Source: an uncultured Paracoccaceae bacterium (GTDB lineage: Bacteria; Pseudomonadota; Alphaproteobacteria; Rhodobacterales; Rhodobacteraceae). From it: a stretch of DNA of 64,000 bases. The DNA lies in NCBI GenBank assembly GCA_947503925.1, contig CANNFQ010000001.1, positions 744,001 to 808,000 on the forward strand. Reading direction: 5' to 3'. Position 1 is the first letter of the stretch. Every line of letters starts with the position of its first letter. Position numbers and translations under genes: made by a program. The notes beneath the pieces are model-generated. The model ran no database searches. It was not told the DNA's origin and worked only from the letters and a program-made list of their open reading frames with translations. Positions 50,305 through 59,899 of this stretch are shown here, piece after piece.

Positions 50305-51503
50305 TCGTACTGCTCCCGATATTTCCGCACGATATAAAGTGCGAGGACATTCAGCCCCAAAGTAATGACAAACAGGGTCAGACCCAGTGCAAATGCCACC
50401 AGCGTTTCAGGGCTGGCGAAATCGGTATCACCGGTCAGCTGACTGACGATCTTGACGGTAACCGTGGTCATCGCCTCAAAGGGATTCAGCGACAATCGGG
50501 CGGCGGCCCCTGCCCCCAACACCACAATCATCGTCTCGCCAATGGCGCGGGATGCGGCCAGCAACACAGCGCCGACAATGCCGGGCAATGCGGCGGGCAC
50601 AACGACCTGTCGGATGGTTTCGGATTTCGTGGCACCCAGGCCCAGCGATCCATCACGCATCGCCTGTGGGACCGCGTTGATGATGTCATCCGACAAGGAA
50701 CTGACAAATGGGATCAGCATGACCCCCATCACCAAGCCAGCGGTCATCACCGACGACGCGCTTTGGCCGAACCCCATAGGGGCTGCAAAGTAATCGCGCA
50801 GGAATGGGCCAACCGTGATCAGCGCAAACAGCCCGTAAACAATTGTGGGGATACCGGCCAACACCTCAATCGCGGGCTTGGCCACCGCCCGCATCCGCGG
50901 ACCGGCATATTCCGACAGGTAGATCGCAGCAAACAGGCCCACCGGCACAGCAAAGGCCAGCGCGATGAAACTGATGTAAAGCGTACCCCACAGCAGCGGG
51001 ATGATCCCCAGATCGGAATTGCCCCGGAAATTGGGTGACCAATTAGTCGAGAAAAAGAAATCGCGCCAATCATACTGCCCAAAAAAATTGAACGTCTCGA
51101 ACAGCATCGAAAAGACGATACCAATGGTTGTCAGGATCGCGATGGTCGATGCAAAGATCAACAGGCCCAGGATCCAGCGTTCGGCAAAAGTGCGGGCGCG
51201 GGTTTCAGTCTTGATCCCGATCAGCGACAGGGCCAGCCCGGTCACCGCCAACCCGATCACGACAAACTGGAAAAACCAGGACCCTGTGCCATCCGTCAGC
51301 CGGACGTAAAGCGAAATCAGGAAAATCGCGGCCACCGCTGGCACGATTGTGGCCAGCACCGCGTTCAGCGCATGTTGTGATGGCAGGGAAACCAACTTGC
51401 GGATGTCGCCGCCCGACACCTGCAAGGCCCGGGATTTCGCCAGGAAATAGCCCAGAACGGCGAGCCCGGCGATTGCGATGAACGGGAGTGTCAACGACTG
51501 CAT
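50301..51503 (-). CDS. pstC: Phosphate ABC transporter permease PstC
   Basis: A 400-residue permease with an extended N-terminal membrane region, then the BPD transport core (LWGTLYISFIALAFAVPVGLFAAIYLSEYAG) and EAA loop DGSLGLGATKSETIRQVVVPAALPGIVG. The start MQSLTLPFIAIAG was chosen as the first codon of the membrane segment; the 51-base-longer frame reads through the pstS-pstC hairpin. Confidence 0.93.
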   Translation of the reverse strand: MQSLTLPFIAIAGLAVLGYFLAKSRALQVSGGDIRKLVSLPSQHALNAVLATIVPAVAAIFLISLYVRLTDGTGSWFFQFVVIGLAVTGLALSLIGIKTETRARTFAERWILGLLIFASTIAILTTIGIVFSMLFETFNFFGQYDWRDFFFSTNWSPNFRGNSDLGIIPLLWGTLYISFIALAFAVPVGLFAAIYLSEYAGPRMRAVAKPAIEVLAGIPTIVYGLFALITVGPFLRDYFAAPMGFGQSASSVMTAGLVMGVMLIPFVSSLSDDIINAVPQAMRDGSLGLGATKSETIRQVVVPAALPGIVGAVLLAASRAIGETMIVVLGAGAAARLSLNPFEAMTTVTVKIVSQLTGDTDFASPETLVAFALGLTLFVITLGLNVLALYIVRKYREQYE

Positions 51504-51529
51504 GGCAATGTCCAAATGCAAGGAAGAAT

Positions 51530-51552
51530 GGGGCGCCGACCAGCGGCGCCCC
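51530..51552 (-). terminator. Strong hairpin between pstS and pstC (partial terminator or mRNA stabiliser)
   Basis: A perfect 9-bp GC stem (GGGGCGCCG with CGGCGCCCC, loop of five) lies 10 bases after the pstS stop. No T-run follows, so it more likely protects the pstS mRNA end or slows polymerase than ends transcription fully. That would give the binding protein in excess over the permease. Confidence 0.6.
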
Positions 51553-51562
51553 AAACCATAAA

Positions 51563-52597
51563 TTAGCTGCCGGAACCCATGACAACTTCACCAGATACAG
51601 TGTCTTGCACCTTGGCTAGTTCAGGGTCAGATACCAGACCATATTCGGCCAATGGGCCATCTGGGCCTGCAATATCGTCAGAGACGAAGAATTCAGCGAA
51701 TTCCTTTACGCCAGGGATCACGCCGATATGGGCGGCCTTGATGTAGAAATACAGCGGACGGGACACAGGATAGTCGCCAGCGGCAATGCTGTCAGTTGTC
51801 GGGACAACGTCAGACATGGTTGCGACCTGCAACTTGTCAGTGTTGTTTTCATAGAAAGCCAGACCAAACACGCCGATGCCGTTTGTATCTGCTTCGATAC
51901 GGGCCAGCGTTTCTGTGTAGTCACCGTCGATATCAACGCTGCGGCCATCGGTGCGGATCGCCATGCATTTGCCTTCGGCTGTGTCTTCGTCAACACCTGC
52001 ATCCAGCATCGCCTGAAAGAAACCACCTTCTTCACAACCGGCCAGGATCACCTTCTCCTCAAACACTTCACGTGTGCCGTGCTTGGTGCCGGGGATGAAT
52101 GCCTGAATTGGCTGGTCAGGGAAATCAGCATTCACTTCATTCCATGATGTAAAGGTGTTCGGCACCAGTGCACCATCAATGAAATGCTCATTGGCCAGCG
52201 CCTTGTACCAGTCTTCTGGTGTGAAAGCGAAGGCGTTACCGTTGATGTCAGAGGCAAAGACGATGCCGTCATAACCGATGCGGACTTCGATGATGTCAGT
52301 AACACCAGCGGCGGCACAGGCTTCAACCTCGGATGATTTGATGGCGCGGGATGCGTTGGCAATGTCGATGGTGTTTTCGCCAACACCTTCGCAGAAACGC
52401 TTCAGACCAGCGGATGAACCACCGGATTCAACAACCGGTGTCGGGAAATCAAAATTTTCGCCAAACACTTCGGCGACGATGGCCGCATAAGGCAGTACGG
52501 TGGATGACCCAGCAACCTGCACGTTGTCACGTGCAGCCGCGGCTGTGGTCATAAGGGCAATGGCTGCGGTTGTTGCAGTCAGTTTCATGATCGACAT
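51563..52597 (-). CDS. pstS: Phosphate-binding periplasmic protein PstS
   Basis: A 344-residue substrate-binding protein: signal peptide (about residues 1-25), then VQVAGSSTVLPYAAIVAEVFGE and the phosphate-site Ser/Gly block VESGGSSAGLKRFCEG, with DIANASRAIKSSE and KHGTREVFEEKV. AGGAG lies before ATG 52597. A PHO box lies 83-115 bp upstream. It has several cysteines (two likely pairs), usual in this clade. Confidence 0.95.
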   Translation of the reverse strand: MSIMKLTATTAAIALMTTAAAARDNVQVAGSSTVLPYAAIVAEVFGENFDFPTPVVESGGSSAGLKRFCEGVGENTIDIANASRAIKSSEVEACAAAGVTDIIEVRIGYDGIVFASDINGNAFAFTPEDWYKALANEHFIDGALVPNTFTSWNEVNADFPDQPIQAFIPGTKHGTREVFEEKVILAGCEEGGFFQAMLDAGVDEDTAEGKCMAIRTDGRSVDIDGDYTETLARIEADTNGIGVFGLAFYENNTDKLQVATMSDVVPTTDSIAAGDYPVSRPLYFYIKAAHIGVIPGVKEFAEFFVSDDIAGPDGPLAEYGLVSDPELAKVQDTVSGEVVMGSGS

Positions 52598-52679
52598 CAA
52601 ATCACTCCTGTCAGTCAAACATCGGCAGAACGCGAACCGTCCTACCATTGCGACTTTCTTAGCGAAGGACGCACAACGC

Positions 52680-52712
52680 TTTTGTGACACTGATGTAAAA
52701 GTTTTATGACAG
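52680..52712 (-). promoter_or_regulatory. PHO box (three 11-bp units) in front of pstS
   Basis: On the minus strand three consecutive 11-bp units read CTGTCATAAAA, CTTTTACATCA and GTGTCACAAAA. Units one and three match the PhoB consensus CTGTCATAAAN of E. coli and rhizobia; the middle one is degenerate. The first unit overlaps the end of phoR. The site is placed to activate pstSCAB-phoU-phoB. Confidence 0.8.
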
Positions 52713-53741
52713 CCCCTCGATAGGCAGGAACACGGATGCTTTGGTGCCCTCCCCCAGCGTGCTTTCAATCGTTAGCCGGCCACGATGCCGGCTGACGATA
52801 TGCTTGACGATGGCCAGACCAAGGCCAGTGCCGCCCACCTGCCGGGACCGATGATTATCAACGCGGTAAAACCGTTCGGTCAGGCGGGCAATATGATGTT
52901 CGGCAATGCCTTCGCCAGTATCAGCGACGCATATCTGCACGCCATCACCACGCAAGCGGGGGTGATGGGCGCGACCGTGTAAGACGACGGTCACCTGCCC
53001 GCCCGCCGCACCGTATTTGATGCCGTTTTCAATCAGATTGGTGAATACCTGCACCAACTGGCCCGCATCACCGGGGATCAGTTCACCACTGCCATTGTTT
53101 TCCAAAATGACGGTCACACCGCTGGCCTGTACCTGCGGCTCCAAACCCTTGATGACAGAGGACAGCAAAGCGGCCAGATCAACATAGTCGCGGGGACGAA
53201 CGCGCTCATCCTCCTCCACACGGCTCAACGACAGCAGATCATCAACCAGGCGGGTCATGCGGCTGGCCTCGGCCTCCATGATGCGCAAAAACCGGTCGCG
53301 GGCTTCTGGATCATTACGGGCGGCCCCGCCCAGCGTCTCAATAAACCCCATCAGGGCGGTCAGCGGGGTACGCAGCTCATGGCTAACATTGGCAACAAAT
53401 TCGCGGCGCATCTGGCCGATATTGGCCGCATCGGTCTGATCCTCAAATGACAGGACAATGATGTCGCCAGCGCGCGCAACATGGACACGGTAAACCGTAT
53501 CCTGATCACCATCACGGCCGGTAAACCGGCTGATCTCGGGTTCTGACTGGTCGCGGGCTTTGGCAATAGCCTCAATCAGGGTCGGCTGACGCAACGCAGT
53601 GATATAGTGGCGCCCGGCTAGGTCGGTTCCCAGAATAACCTCGGCAGGGGAATTTGATGCCAGAACACGGTCATCCAAACCGATAAAAATCGTCGGCAAT
53701 GGCAGCGCGGCAATTAAATTGGGAAATGATTCGGCCGGCAC
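52704..53741 (-). CDS. phoR: Phosphate-regulon sensor kinase PhoR (no membrane segment)
   Basis: A 345-residue histidine kinase: a PAS domain at about residues 8-105, HisKA with phospho-acceptor His121 (FVANVSHELRTPLTALMGFIETL), then HATPase with NLIENGIKYG, DTGEGI and GGTGLGLAIVKHI. GTG start with GAGGGG six bases upstream; an in-frame stop lies shortly before, so the protein cannot be longer. No hydrophobic helix is present, unlike E. coli PhoR. The pst-pho context supports the name. Confidence 0.92.
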   Translation of the reverse strand: MPAESFPNLIAALPLPTIFIGLDDRVLASNSPAEVILGTDLAGRHYITALRQPTLIEAIAKARDQSEPEISRFTGRDGDQDTVYRVHVARAGDIIVLSFEDQTDAANIGQMRREFVANVSHELRTPLTALMGFIETLGGAARNDPEARDRFLRIMEAEASRMTRLVDDLLSLSRVEEDERVRPRDYVDLAALLSSVIKGLEPQVQASGVTVILENNGSGELIPGDAGQLVQVFTNLIENGIKYGAAGGQVTVVLHGRAHHPRLRGDGVQICVADTGEGIAEHHIARLTERFYRVDNHRSRQVGGTGLGLAIVKHIVSRHRGRLTIESTLGEGTKASVFLPIEGLS

Positions 53742-53893
53742 CCGAGACCCCTCATGTCGTGGTTTTCATTAATTAAAGCTCAATATACCGACAATCCAAC
53801 CAAATTAATTTTTAACCTTTTGGAACATTCCGCCGCAACGCGGCGTTGATTACCTGAATACACACTCACACTGCAACCCAGGATTGGTGACGA

Positions 53894-54289
53894 ATGTCAG
53901 GTCAAATAGAACAGGGTCGTGCAATGCCGTTTCCCGACGCATTGGATGGCCTCGCAAGCAACACGTTAGTCATTGGTGATCTCGCCCGATGGAAGGCGCA
54001 AGGCCGCATTGTGCCTCCCCTTGACGGGTTCCAGTTCGTTGATATTGGCGACCTAAATGCTGATATTGTCAACGAAAAAGAACCCGATATTATTCTCTCG
54101 CCCCTCGTGGCAGAGGATTTTGACGCTGTTGATGTGGCGGTCAAACTGATCGAATTGCGGTTCCAGGGACGTTACCGCGCCATTGCCGATGATCTGCCCG
54201 ATGCGGACTTGATCCGGCATGAGGTCCAGCTCTTCGCCCCGCAGCTTGATTTCGATCTGCTGCTGATGCCGCGCATGGTCGGCGAATAG
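53894..54289 (+). CDS. Conserved hypothetical protein
   Basis: A 131-residue soluble acidic protein (LVIGDLARWKAQGRIVPPLDGFQFVDIGDL, then DIILSPLVAEDFDAVDVAVKLIELRFQGRYRAIADDLPDADLIRHEV). The alternation of strands and helices with an acidic C-terminus has a receiver-like feel, but no phosphorylation motif is clear. No family recognised. It stands alone between divergent phoR and the convergent carbonic anhydrase gene. Confidence 0.6.
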   Translation: MSGQIEQGRAMPFPDALDGLASNTLVIGDLARWKAQGRIVPPLDGFQFVDIGDLNADIVNEKEPDIILSPLVAEDFDAVDVAVKLIELRFQGRYRAIADDLPDADLIRHEVQLFAPQLDFDLLLMPRMVGE

Positions 54290-54300
54290 TTAGACACCGC

Positions 54301-54822
54301 CTATAGCGGCTTCAAATCTTTACGAAAGCGCGCCGCGTTTTCGCGATAGTGAAATGCGGACAGTTTCAGCCCGGCAATGGCCTTGTCATCCAATTGACGC
54401 ACAACCTTGCCGGGCGATCCCATTACAAGTGATCCGTCGGGAATAACCTTACCTTCGGTGATGAGGGCCCCTGCCCCAATCAGGCAGTTATTGCCAATCA
54501 CAGCGCGATTCAAAATCGTCGTACCCATACCGACAAGGCTGTTATTGCCAATGGTGCAACCATGCAGCATTGCCTTATGACCAATCGTGCAATCCGCACC
54601 AACCGTCAGAGGACAGCCCATATCGGTATGCATGACGGTGTTTTCCTGCACGTTTGACCCTTCGCCGATGCTGATCAGTTCATTGTCGCCGCGCAGCGTG
54701 CAGCCAAACCAGATGGACGAACGTGCCGCCAGCACCACATTGCCAATCACATAACAGCCCGGTGCCACCCAGGCATCATCAGCGACATCGGGGGATATCT
54801 CTCCCAAGGTGTAAAGGCTCAT
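54301..54822 (-). CDS. Gamma-class carbonic anhydrase family protein
   Basis: A 173-residue left-handed beta-helix protein with hexapeptide repeats ([31 protein letters not shown]) and the three zinc histidines in MHTD and GHKAMLHGC. Family members are carbonic anhydrases or relatives of unsettled activity (YrdA, PaaY). It overlaps the gmk stop (ATGA) and ends the yicC-gmk operon. Confidence 0.88.
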   Translation of the reverse strand: MSLYTLGEISPDVADDAWVAPGCYVIGNVVLAARSSIWFGCTLRGDNELISIGEGSNVQENTVMHTDMGCPLTVGADCTIGHKAMLHGCTIGNNSLVGMGTTILNRAVIGNNCLIGAGALITEGKVIPDGSLVMGSPGKVVRQLDDKAIAGLKLSAFHYRENAARFRKDLKPL

Positions 54823-55457
54823 GTCCGATCTCCAAACTCGGCTTGCAGGCTGCGCACATGGCAAACCAATTGCGGCTGTTGCGAACGGCGCAAGCGCTCA
54901 GCACTGATAATCGTCTTCAGGCGGGCCTCTGTTGCGTCCAGATCATCATTGACCAGCACATAATCATAGCCATCCCAATGGCTAATTTCATCCCAGCTTT
55001 TCTGCATCCGTTTTTCGATCACCTCAGGAGCATCTTGCCCGCGACTGACCAGACGGCGATGCAGTTCTGTGATCGATGGGGGTAGGATAAAGATCGACAG
55101 CACATGTTTCTGCAAGGCAGAATTCTTGATCTGCTGGGCGCCCTGCCAGTCGATATCAAACAACACATCGCGACCTGCATCTATCGCCTCCTGCACCGGG
55201 GCCACTGGCGATCCGTAGTAGTTTCCAAAGACCTGTGCATGTTCCAACATGCCACCATCGGCCACCTGTCCCTGAAATTCAGGGACCGAAACAAAGAAAT
55301 AATGCTGGCCATCAACCTCCCCCTCACGCGGGGCGCGGGTGGTGGCTGAGACGGAAAAGCGCAATGTGTCATCCCAGGCGCGCAAACGACCGGCCAGCGT
55401 GGATTTGCCCGCCCCCGATGGCGATGACAGAATAATCAAAAGGCCGCGGCGGGTCAT
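54819..55457 (-). CDS. gmk: Guanylate kinase
   Basis: A 212-residue enzyme phosphorylating GMP. P-loop [18 protein letters not shown]-binding [22 protein letters not shown]; lid region [10 protein letters not shown]. The ATG at 55457 (MTRRGLL) with GGAG seven bases upstream is preferred to the frame five codons longer, which overlaps yicC. Confidence 0.96.
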   Translation of the reverse strand: MTRRGLLIILSSPSGAGKSTLAGRLRAWDDTLRFSVSATTRAPREGEVDGQHYFFVSVPEFQGQVADGGMLEHAQVFGNYYGSPVAPVQEAIDAGRDVLFDIDWQGAQQIKNSALQKHVLSIFILPPSITELHRRLVSRGQDAPEVIEKRMQKSWDEISHWDGYDYVLVNDDLDATEARLKTIISAERLRRSQQPQLVCHVRSLQAEFGDRT

Positions 55458-55461
55458 CGCA

Positions 55462-56352
55462 TTACTCCACATTCTGAATTTGTTCGCGCATCTGGTCGAT
55501 CACCGCTTTCAGGTCAAGCCCAATGGCGGTCAACGGGGCGGACTGCGCCTTGGCACAAAGTGTATTAGCCTCCCGGTTAAATTCCTGTGCAAGAAAATCC
55601 AACTTGCGGCCAGCCGGTTTCTTGGCCGCCAGCAGGTCACGGGCGGCACCGACATGGGCTTTCAGTCGGTCTATCTCTTCGGTGACATCGGATTTGACGG
55701 CCAACAAGGCCAGTTCCTGCGCGATTCGGCCCTCTTCCACCTCGCCCACATCCTCCAGCACGCGGCGCAAGGCGACCGTCAGATTGGCCTTGACCTGCGG
55801 GGCACGCGCGGCGGCAGCATCAGCGGCGGCAAGTGTTAACGTGTCAATCTGGGACAGCTGATCGGTGATAACCTGACGCAGGGCGGCACCCTCGGCCTGC
55901 CGCATCTTCACGAACTCTGCCACCAACGGATCAATATCCGCCATTAATGCGGCGGTCAGATCGTCAGAGACATCATCAGATCGGGCGGCGACCATGACAC
56001 CCTTCTGGCTCAGCAAATCCGCCGCCGTCGGTTGGGCCAGCGTGACACCCATGGCAAAGGCGCGATCCTGCACAGCATCTAGGGCCCGCAAAACCACATC
56101 TAGCTGCGTCTCGTCCAGACTTGCGGCTGTGGCAGCATCATCGCGGGTTAGGCGCAGGTTGATCGTCACATTACCCCGGGCAAGCGCCTTGCTCAATGCA
56201 GTACGCAAGGCACGTTCCAGTCCCTCAATCCCCTCAGGCAGACGAAACCGCATATCAAGACCGCGGGCATTGACACCGCGCATCTCCCAACTCCAGGAAA
56301 CGGCGTTCAGGCTGCCGGTACGGCTGGCAAATGCGGTCATCGAATGGGTCAT
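55462..56352 (-). CDS. yicC: YicC-family endoribonuclease
   Basis: A 296-residue YicC/YloC protein. [30 protein letters not shown] at the N-terminus and the C-terminal DUF1732 block [44 protein letters not shown]. Characterised homologues are endoribonucleases. It is first gene of the yicC-gmk-carbonic anhydrase operon, with two CtrA-type boxes about 100-140 bp upstream. Confidence 0.92.
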   Translation of the reverse strand: MTHSMTAFASRTGSLNAVSWSWEMRGVNARGLDMRFRLPEGIEGLERALRTALSKALARGNVTINLRLTRDDAATAASLDETQLDVVLRALDAVQDRAFAMGVTLAQPTAADLLSQKGVMVAARSDDVSDDLTAALMADIDPLVAEFVKMRQAEGAALRQVITDQLSQIDTLTLAAADAAAARAPQVKANLTVALRRVLEDVGEVEEGRIAQELALLAVKSDVTEEIDRLKAHVGAARDLLAAKKPAGRKLDFLAQEFNREANTLCAKAQSAPLTAIGLDLKAVIDQMREQIQNVE

Positions 56353-56443
56353 CAAGATGTGCCTTCTGGCCAGTTGCGTCCGGTGCAGCTAAGGCAAAAT
56401 GGCACCCCGAGGCAAGCACCGCATTTTAATTGAAATTAACCTT

Positions 56444-56458
56444 TTAACACTTTGTTAA
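56444..56458. promoter_or_regulatory. Candidate CtrA box 1 (TTAA-N7-TTAA) between yicC and the PAS gene
   Basis: TTAA at 56444-56447 and at 56455-56458, separated by seven bases, in an AT-rich divergent promoter region. Two more TTAA words lie just upstream (N6 and N4 spacings). Confidence 0.4.
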
Positions 56459-56480
56459 ATGAAATTTGCGGTAATCTTTG

Positions 56481-56496
56481 TTAAAACCGGATTAAC
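56481..56496. promoter_or_regulatory. Candidate CtrA box 2 (TTAA-N7-TTAAC) before the PAS gene
   Basis: TTAA at 56481-56484 and TTAAC at 56492-56496 with a seven-base spacer, 55 bp before the PAS gene start and 37 bp from box 1. Two correctly spaced sites in one promoter are much less likely by chance than one. Confidence 0.45.
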
Positions 56497-56550
56497 AAAT
56501 GAAACGGTTTTGCACCCGCTGGGGCAACCACAGCGAAAGTAGAGAGTACA

Positions 56551-57192
56551 ATGAAAATTGTAGAGGATCATCCGCAACGTCGCCGCTCCGATCTTCCCGG
56601 TGCCGACAATGCGACCCTGGAAAGCCTGGAACGTTACTGGCAAGCCCTGCGCCATGCGCAGCGGGTACCATCGCGTAATGATATCGAACCAAGCCAGATC
56701 GATGATGTCCTGCCACATGCTTTCATTCTGCAACGGGTGGCCCCCGGGATCGCCCGGATGCGGGTTGCGGGCCAGAAACTGCATGACCTGCTAAAAATGG
56801 ATGCGCGCGGCATGCCGCTCAGCACGTTTTTCCTGCCAGACGCCAAGGATGAGATCGCCAAACTGGTCGAGGCGGCGTTTTCCGAACCGGCCATTATCAG
56901 CGTACCGCTGAATTCGCCCGGCAGCATCGTGCGGCCACATCTGACAGGCACCATGCTTCTTTTGCCCTTGCGCGATGACAAAGGGGCAACCAGCCGGATC
57001 CTTGGCGCCATCGTCACCGACGGGCAACCGGGATCACGCCCGCGTCGGTTTGAAGTGACCAAAGGGGCACGAGTGCGTCACGAAACCCTAGGGCTGCAAT
57101 TGGCCAGCGTGCAAACGCTCGTCCAGCCGCACCCGGTCGAGACGCAGGACAGAGATCGCCCTGCCCTGCGCCTTGTTGTTAATAACCGGTAA
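56551..57192 (+). CDS. PAS-domain protein (PAS_5 type), candidate CtrA target
   Basis: A 213-residue soluble protein whose first 150 residues form a PAS_5-type fold (LESLERYWQALRHAQRVPSRNDIEP, VLPHAFILQRVAPGIARMRVAGQKLHDLLKMDARGMPLSTFF). It has no kinase, cyclase or DNA-binding output domain. Such proteins are common in Rhodobacterales and unstudied. The stop codon directly abuts the stop of the convergent DAHP synthase gene. The two TTAA-N7-TTAA sites upstream suggest cell-cycle or motility-type control. Confidence 0.8.
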   Translation: MKIVEDHPQRRRSDLPGADNATLESLERYWQALRHAQRVPSRNDIEPSQIDDVLPHAFILQRVAPGIARMRVAGQKLHDLLKMDARGMPLSTFFLPDAKDEIAKLVEAAFSEPAIISVPLNSPGSIVRPHLTGTMLLLPLRDDKGATSRILGAIVTDGQPGSRPRRFEVTKGARVRHETLGLQLASVQTLVQPHPVETQDRDRPALRLVVNNR

Positions 57193-58563
57193 TCAGCCCG
57201 CTTTGGCCTGCTGCAATGTCGCGCGGCGGGCTGATAGTTCTTCGGCCACCAGAAACGCCAGTTCCAGCGATTGCGATGCGTTCAGGCGCGGATCGCAGGC
57301 CGTGTGGTAACGATCTGACAGGTCTTCATCAGTCACCGCACGGACACCGCCGGTACACTCCGTCACATCCTTGCCAGTCATCTCAAAATGCACACCGCCC
57401 GGGATCGTGCCTTCGGCATTATGCACGGCAAAGAATTCCTTTACCTCGCGCAGTACCGAATCAAATGGGCGGGTCTTGTAGCCGGTGGAGGATTTGATCG
57501 TGTTGCCATGCATCGCATCGCAGGTCCAAACGACATTGGCTCCTTCTTCTTGAACGGCCTTGATCAGGCGCGGCAGGTGTTCACCCACCGATCCCGCACC
57601 AAAGCGGGCAATCAGGGTCAGACGGCCCGGATCATTGTCAGGGTTCAAGGTTGCCATCAGCGATTTCAGATGACCGGATGTCATGCTTGGCCCGCATTTC
57701 AGACCAATCGGGTTCTGCACGCCTTTGCAGAATTCGACATGGGCACCATCAGGCTGGCGGGTACGATCACCGATCCAGATCATATGGCCAGAGCCCGCCA
57801 ACCAGTTACCAGAGGTTGAATCAAGGCGGCACAGCGCCTCTTCATATTCCAGTAACAAAGCTTCATGAGAGGTGTAGAAATCAACCGTCTGCAATTCGTG
57901 ATTGGTTTCGGTTGTCAGGCCAGCGGCCTGCATGAAATCCAGCGTGTCACTGATACGGTTGGCCATATCGGCATATTTCTGCACCTCATTGCCATCAGTA
58001 AAGCCAAGGGTCCATTTATGCACCTCATGGACATTGGCAAAACCGCCCGTCGAAAACGCGCGCAGCAGGTTCAGGGTTGCAGCGGCCTGCAAATAGGCTT
58101 GCAACATGCGATCCGGGTCCGGGATACGGCTGTCAGAGGTGAAGTCAAAACCGTTGATGATGTCACCACGGTAGCTGGGCAATTCAACACCGTCGACCGT
58201 TTCGGTTGGGGCGGAACGGGGCTTTGCCATCTGGCCCGCCATGCGGCCAACCTTTACCACCGGGACCTTTGCGCCATAGGTCAGGACCATCGCCATCTGC
58301 AACATGACCTTGAAGGTGTCGCGAATGCCATCTGCGGAAAACTCGGCAAAGCTCTCGGCGCAATCGCCGCCTTGCAGCAAAAATGCCTCACCCCGGCTGA
58401 CAGCGGCAAGTTCAGACCGCAATTTGCGGGCTTCACCTGCAAAAACCAAGGGGGGATAGCTGGCAAGACGACCTTCAACAGCGCGCAAGGCGTCCGCATC
58501 GGTATACTCAGGCATCTGAACCCGGGGCTTGTTGCGCCAGTCAGATTTTTGCCAGTTTGCCAT
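57193..58563 (-). CDS. aroG: Class II 3-deoxy-7-phosphoheptulonate (DAHP) synthase
   Basis: A 456-residue class II (plant-like) DAHP synthase, first step of the shikimate pathway. Visible are [68 protein letters not shown] and [13 protein letters not shown]. No N-terminal allosteric extension like that of Mycobacterium is obvious beyond the normal leader. The symbol follows common alphaproteobacterial usage. Confidence 0.95.
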   Translation of the reverse strand: MANWQKSDWRNKPRVQMPEYTDADALRAVEGRLASYPPLVFAGEARKLRSELAAVSRGEAFLLQGGDCAESFAEFSADGIRDTFKVMLQMAMVLTYGAKVPVVKVGRMAGQMAKPRSAPTETVDGVELPSYRGDIINGFDFTSDSRIPDPDRMLQAYLQAAATLNLLRAFSTGGFANVHEVHKWTLGFTDGNEVQKYADMANRISDTLDFMQAAGLTTETNHELQTVDFYTSHEALLLEYEEALCRLDSTSGNWLAGSGHMIWIGDRTRQPDGAHVEFCKGVQNPIGLKCGPSMTSGHLKSLMATLNPDNDPGRLTLIARFGAGSVGEHLPRLIKAVQEEGANVVWTCDAMHGNTIKSSTGYKTRPFDSVLREVKEFFAVHNAEGTIPGGVHFEMTGKDVTECTGGVRAVTDEDLSDRYHTACDPRLNASQSLELAFLVAEELSARRATLQQAKAG

Positions 58564-58710
58564 TTCTTTGCTCCATAAAAAAGTTTGCGATAGGCTGAGA
58601 GCGCTATCATAGCTTGCATATAACGCGCGCGGGCAGCAGCGCCAATGGCAAATTGTTCACTTCTGGAGCGGCCATGTATCATTGGCCCTTGAACCGGAAG
58701 TTCAAACCTG

Positions 58711-59748
58711 ATGATGTCAGCCAACGATCGATCTGGACAACATATCATGACTACCCAACCGCATATCGTTGATGTTGCCTATTCCGGCAAACCGCGCCGG
58801 TTTGTTTTCGTGCTCATGCATGATTTCACAATGCTGTCTTTTGCCTCTGCGCTGGACAGTCTTCGGATCGCCAATCACACCGCCGATAAAACGCTATACA
58901 CATGGCAGATCATCGGCGAAGGGGGCGATACGGCTGTCTGTTCGAACGGCTGCGAATTTCGTTTGCAGGATGATCTGGCCGAACTGGATCGCGACGACAC
59001 AATCGTGCTTTGCGGCGGGGTCAATGTGCAAAAGGCAACGACGAAACGTCTGTTGGCATGGCTGCGGCGCGAGGCGCGGCGCGGCGTTGTCATCGCGGGG
59101 CTCTGCACCGCAGGTTACAGCATGGCCAAGGCCGGGTTGCTCGACGGGAAAAAGGCCACGATCCACTGGGAGAACCAGGACAGCTTTGTCGAGGAGTTTG
59201 ACGAGGTCGAACTGACCAAATCGGTCTTTGTCGTTGATGGCAAGCGGATCACAACGGCGGGCGGGACCGCCTCAATCGATCTGATGCTGAAACTGGTGGC
59301 CGATGATCACGGAGAAGAACTCGCCAATGCGGTCGCCGACATCATGATCTATTCGTCGATCAGAACTGATCAGGACACCCAGCGTCTGTCAATCCCGACG
59401 CGGATCGGGGTGCGGCACCCCAAACTCAGCCGGGTGATCCAGATGATGGAAAAGAATATTGAGGAACCGATCAGCCCGGCCATCCTCGCGCGCGACGTGG
59501 GCATGTCCACCCGTCAGCTCGAACGGTTGTTCCGGCGTTACCTGTCACGCAGTCCGAAACGGTACTACATGGAAATGCGGCTGCAAAAGGCGCGCAACCT
59601 GCTGATGCAGACCGATATGACGGTGATCAACGTGGCACTGGCCTGTGGTTTCGCGTCACCGTCGCATTTCTCCAAATGCTACCGGTCTCATTACGACACG
59701 ACACCTTATCGGGAACGGGGCAGCCACGCGACGCGACTGTCGGTCTAG
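58711..59748 (+). CDS. GlxA-family transcriptional regulator (DJ-1/PfpI + AraC HTH)
   Basis: A 345-residue regulator with an N-terminal class I glutamine amidotransferase-like domain (residues about 25-200; VIAGLCTAGYSMAKAGLL holds the nucleophile-elbow Cys) and a C-terminal AraC double helix-turn-helix (ILARDVGMSTRQLERLFRRYLSRSPKRYYMEMRLQKARNLL). The architecture is that of GbdR, CdhR and ArgR, which respond to glycine betaine, carnitine or arginine. The ligand cannot be told here. A later ATG at 58747 (MTTQPHIV) is an alternative start. Its neighbour is a substrate-binding protein gene, possibly its target. Confidence 0.87.
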   Translation: MMSANDRSGQHIMTTQPHIVDVAYSGKPRRFVFVLMHDFTMLSFASALDSLRIANHTADKTLYTWQIIGEGGDTAVCSNGCEFRLQDDLAELDRDDTIVLCGGVNVQKATTKRLLAWLRREARRGVVIAGLCTAGYSMAKAGLLDGKKATIHWENQDSFVEEFDEVELTKSVFVVDGKRITTAGGTASIDLMLKLVADDHGEELANAVADIMIYSSIRTDQDTQRLSIPTRIGVRHPKLSRVIQMMEKNIEEPISPAILARDVGMSTRQLERLFRRYLSRSPKRYYMEMRLQKARNLLMQTDMTVINVALACGFASPSHFSKCYRSHYDTTPYRERGSHATRLSV

Positions 59749-59899
59749 CACATATTGTTTCGCTGGGCGCGACAGTTGGGATAAAGGCCTGCAAAAACCG
59801 GCACCTTCAGGCCGATTACCCTAGGGTTCCGACTTTCCTTTTGGAAACTGGCTGCTAATCTGCGCCGCAGGATAAAAAAATCCACTAGGGAGACTATCA

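Noticed and set aside
59780..59815. GGCCTG/CAGGCC inverted repeat after the GlxA-type regulator as a terminator
   Set aside because: The loop is long and no T-run follows, so it does not qualify as a rho-independent terminator.
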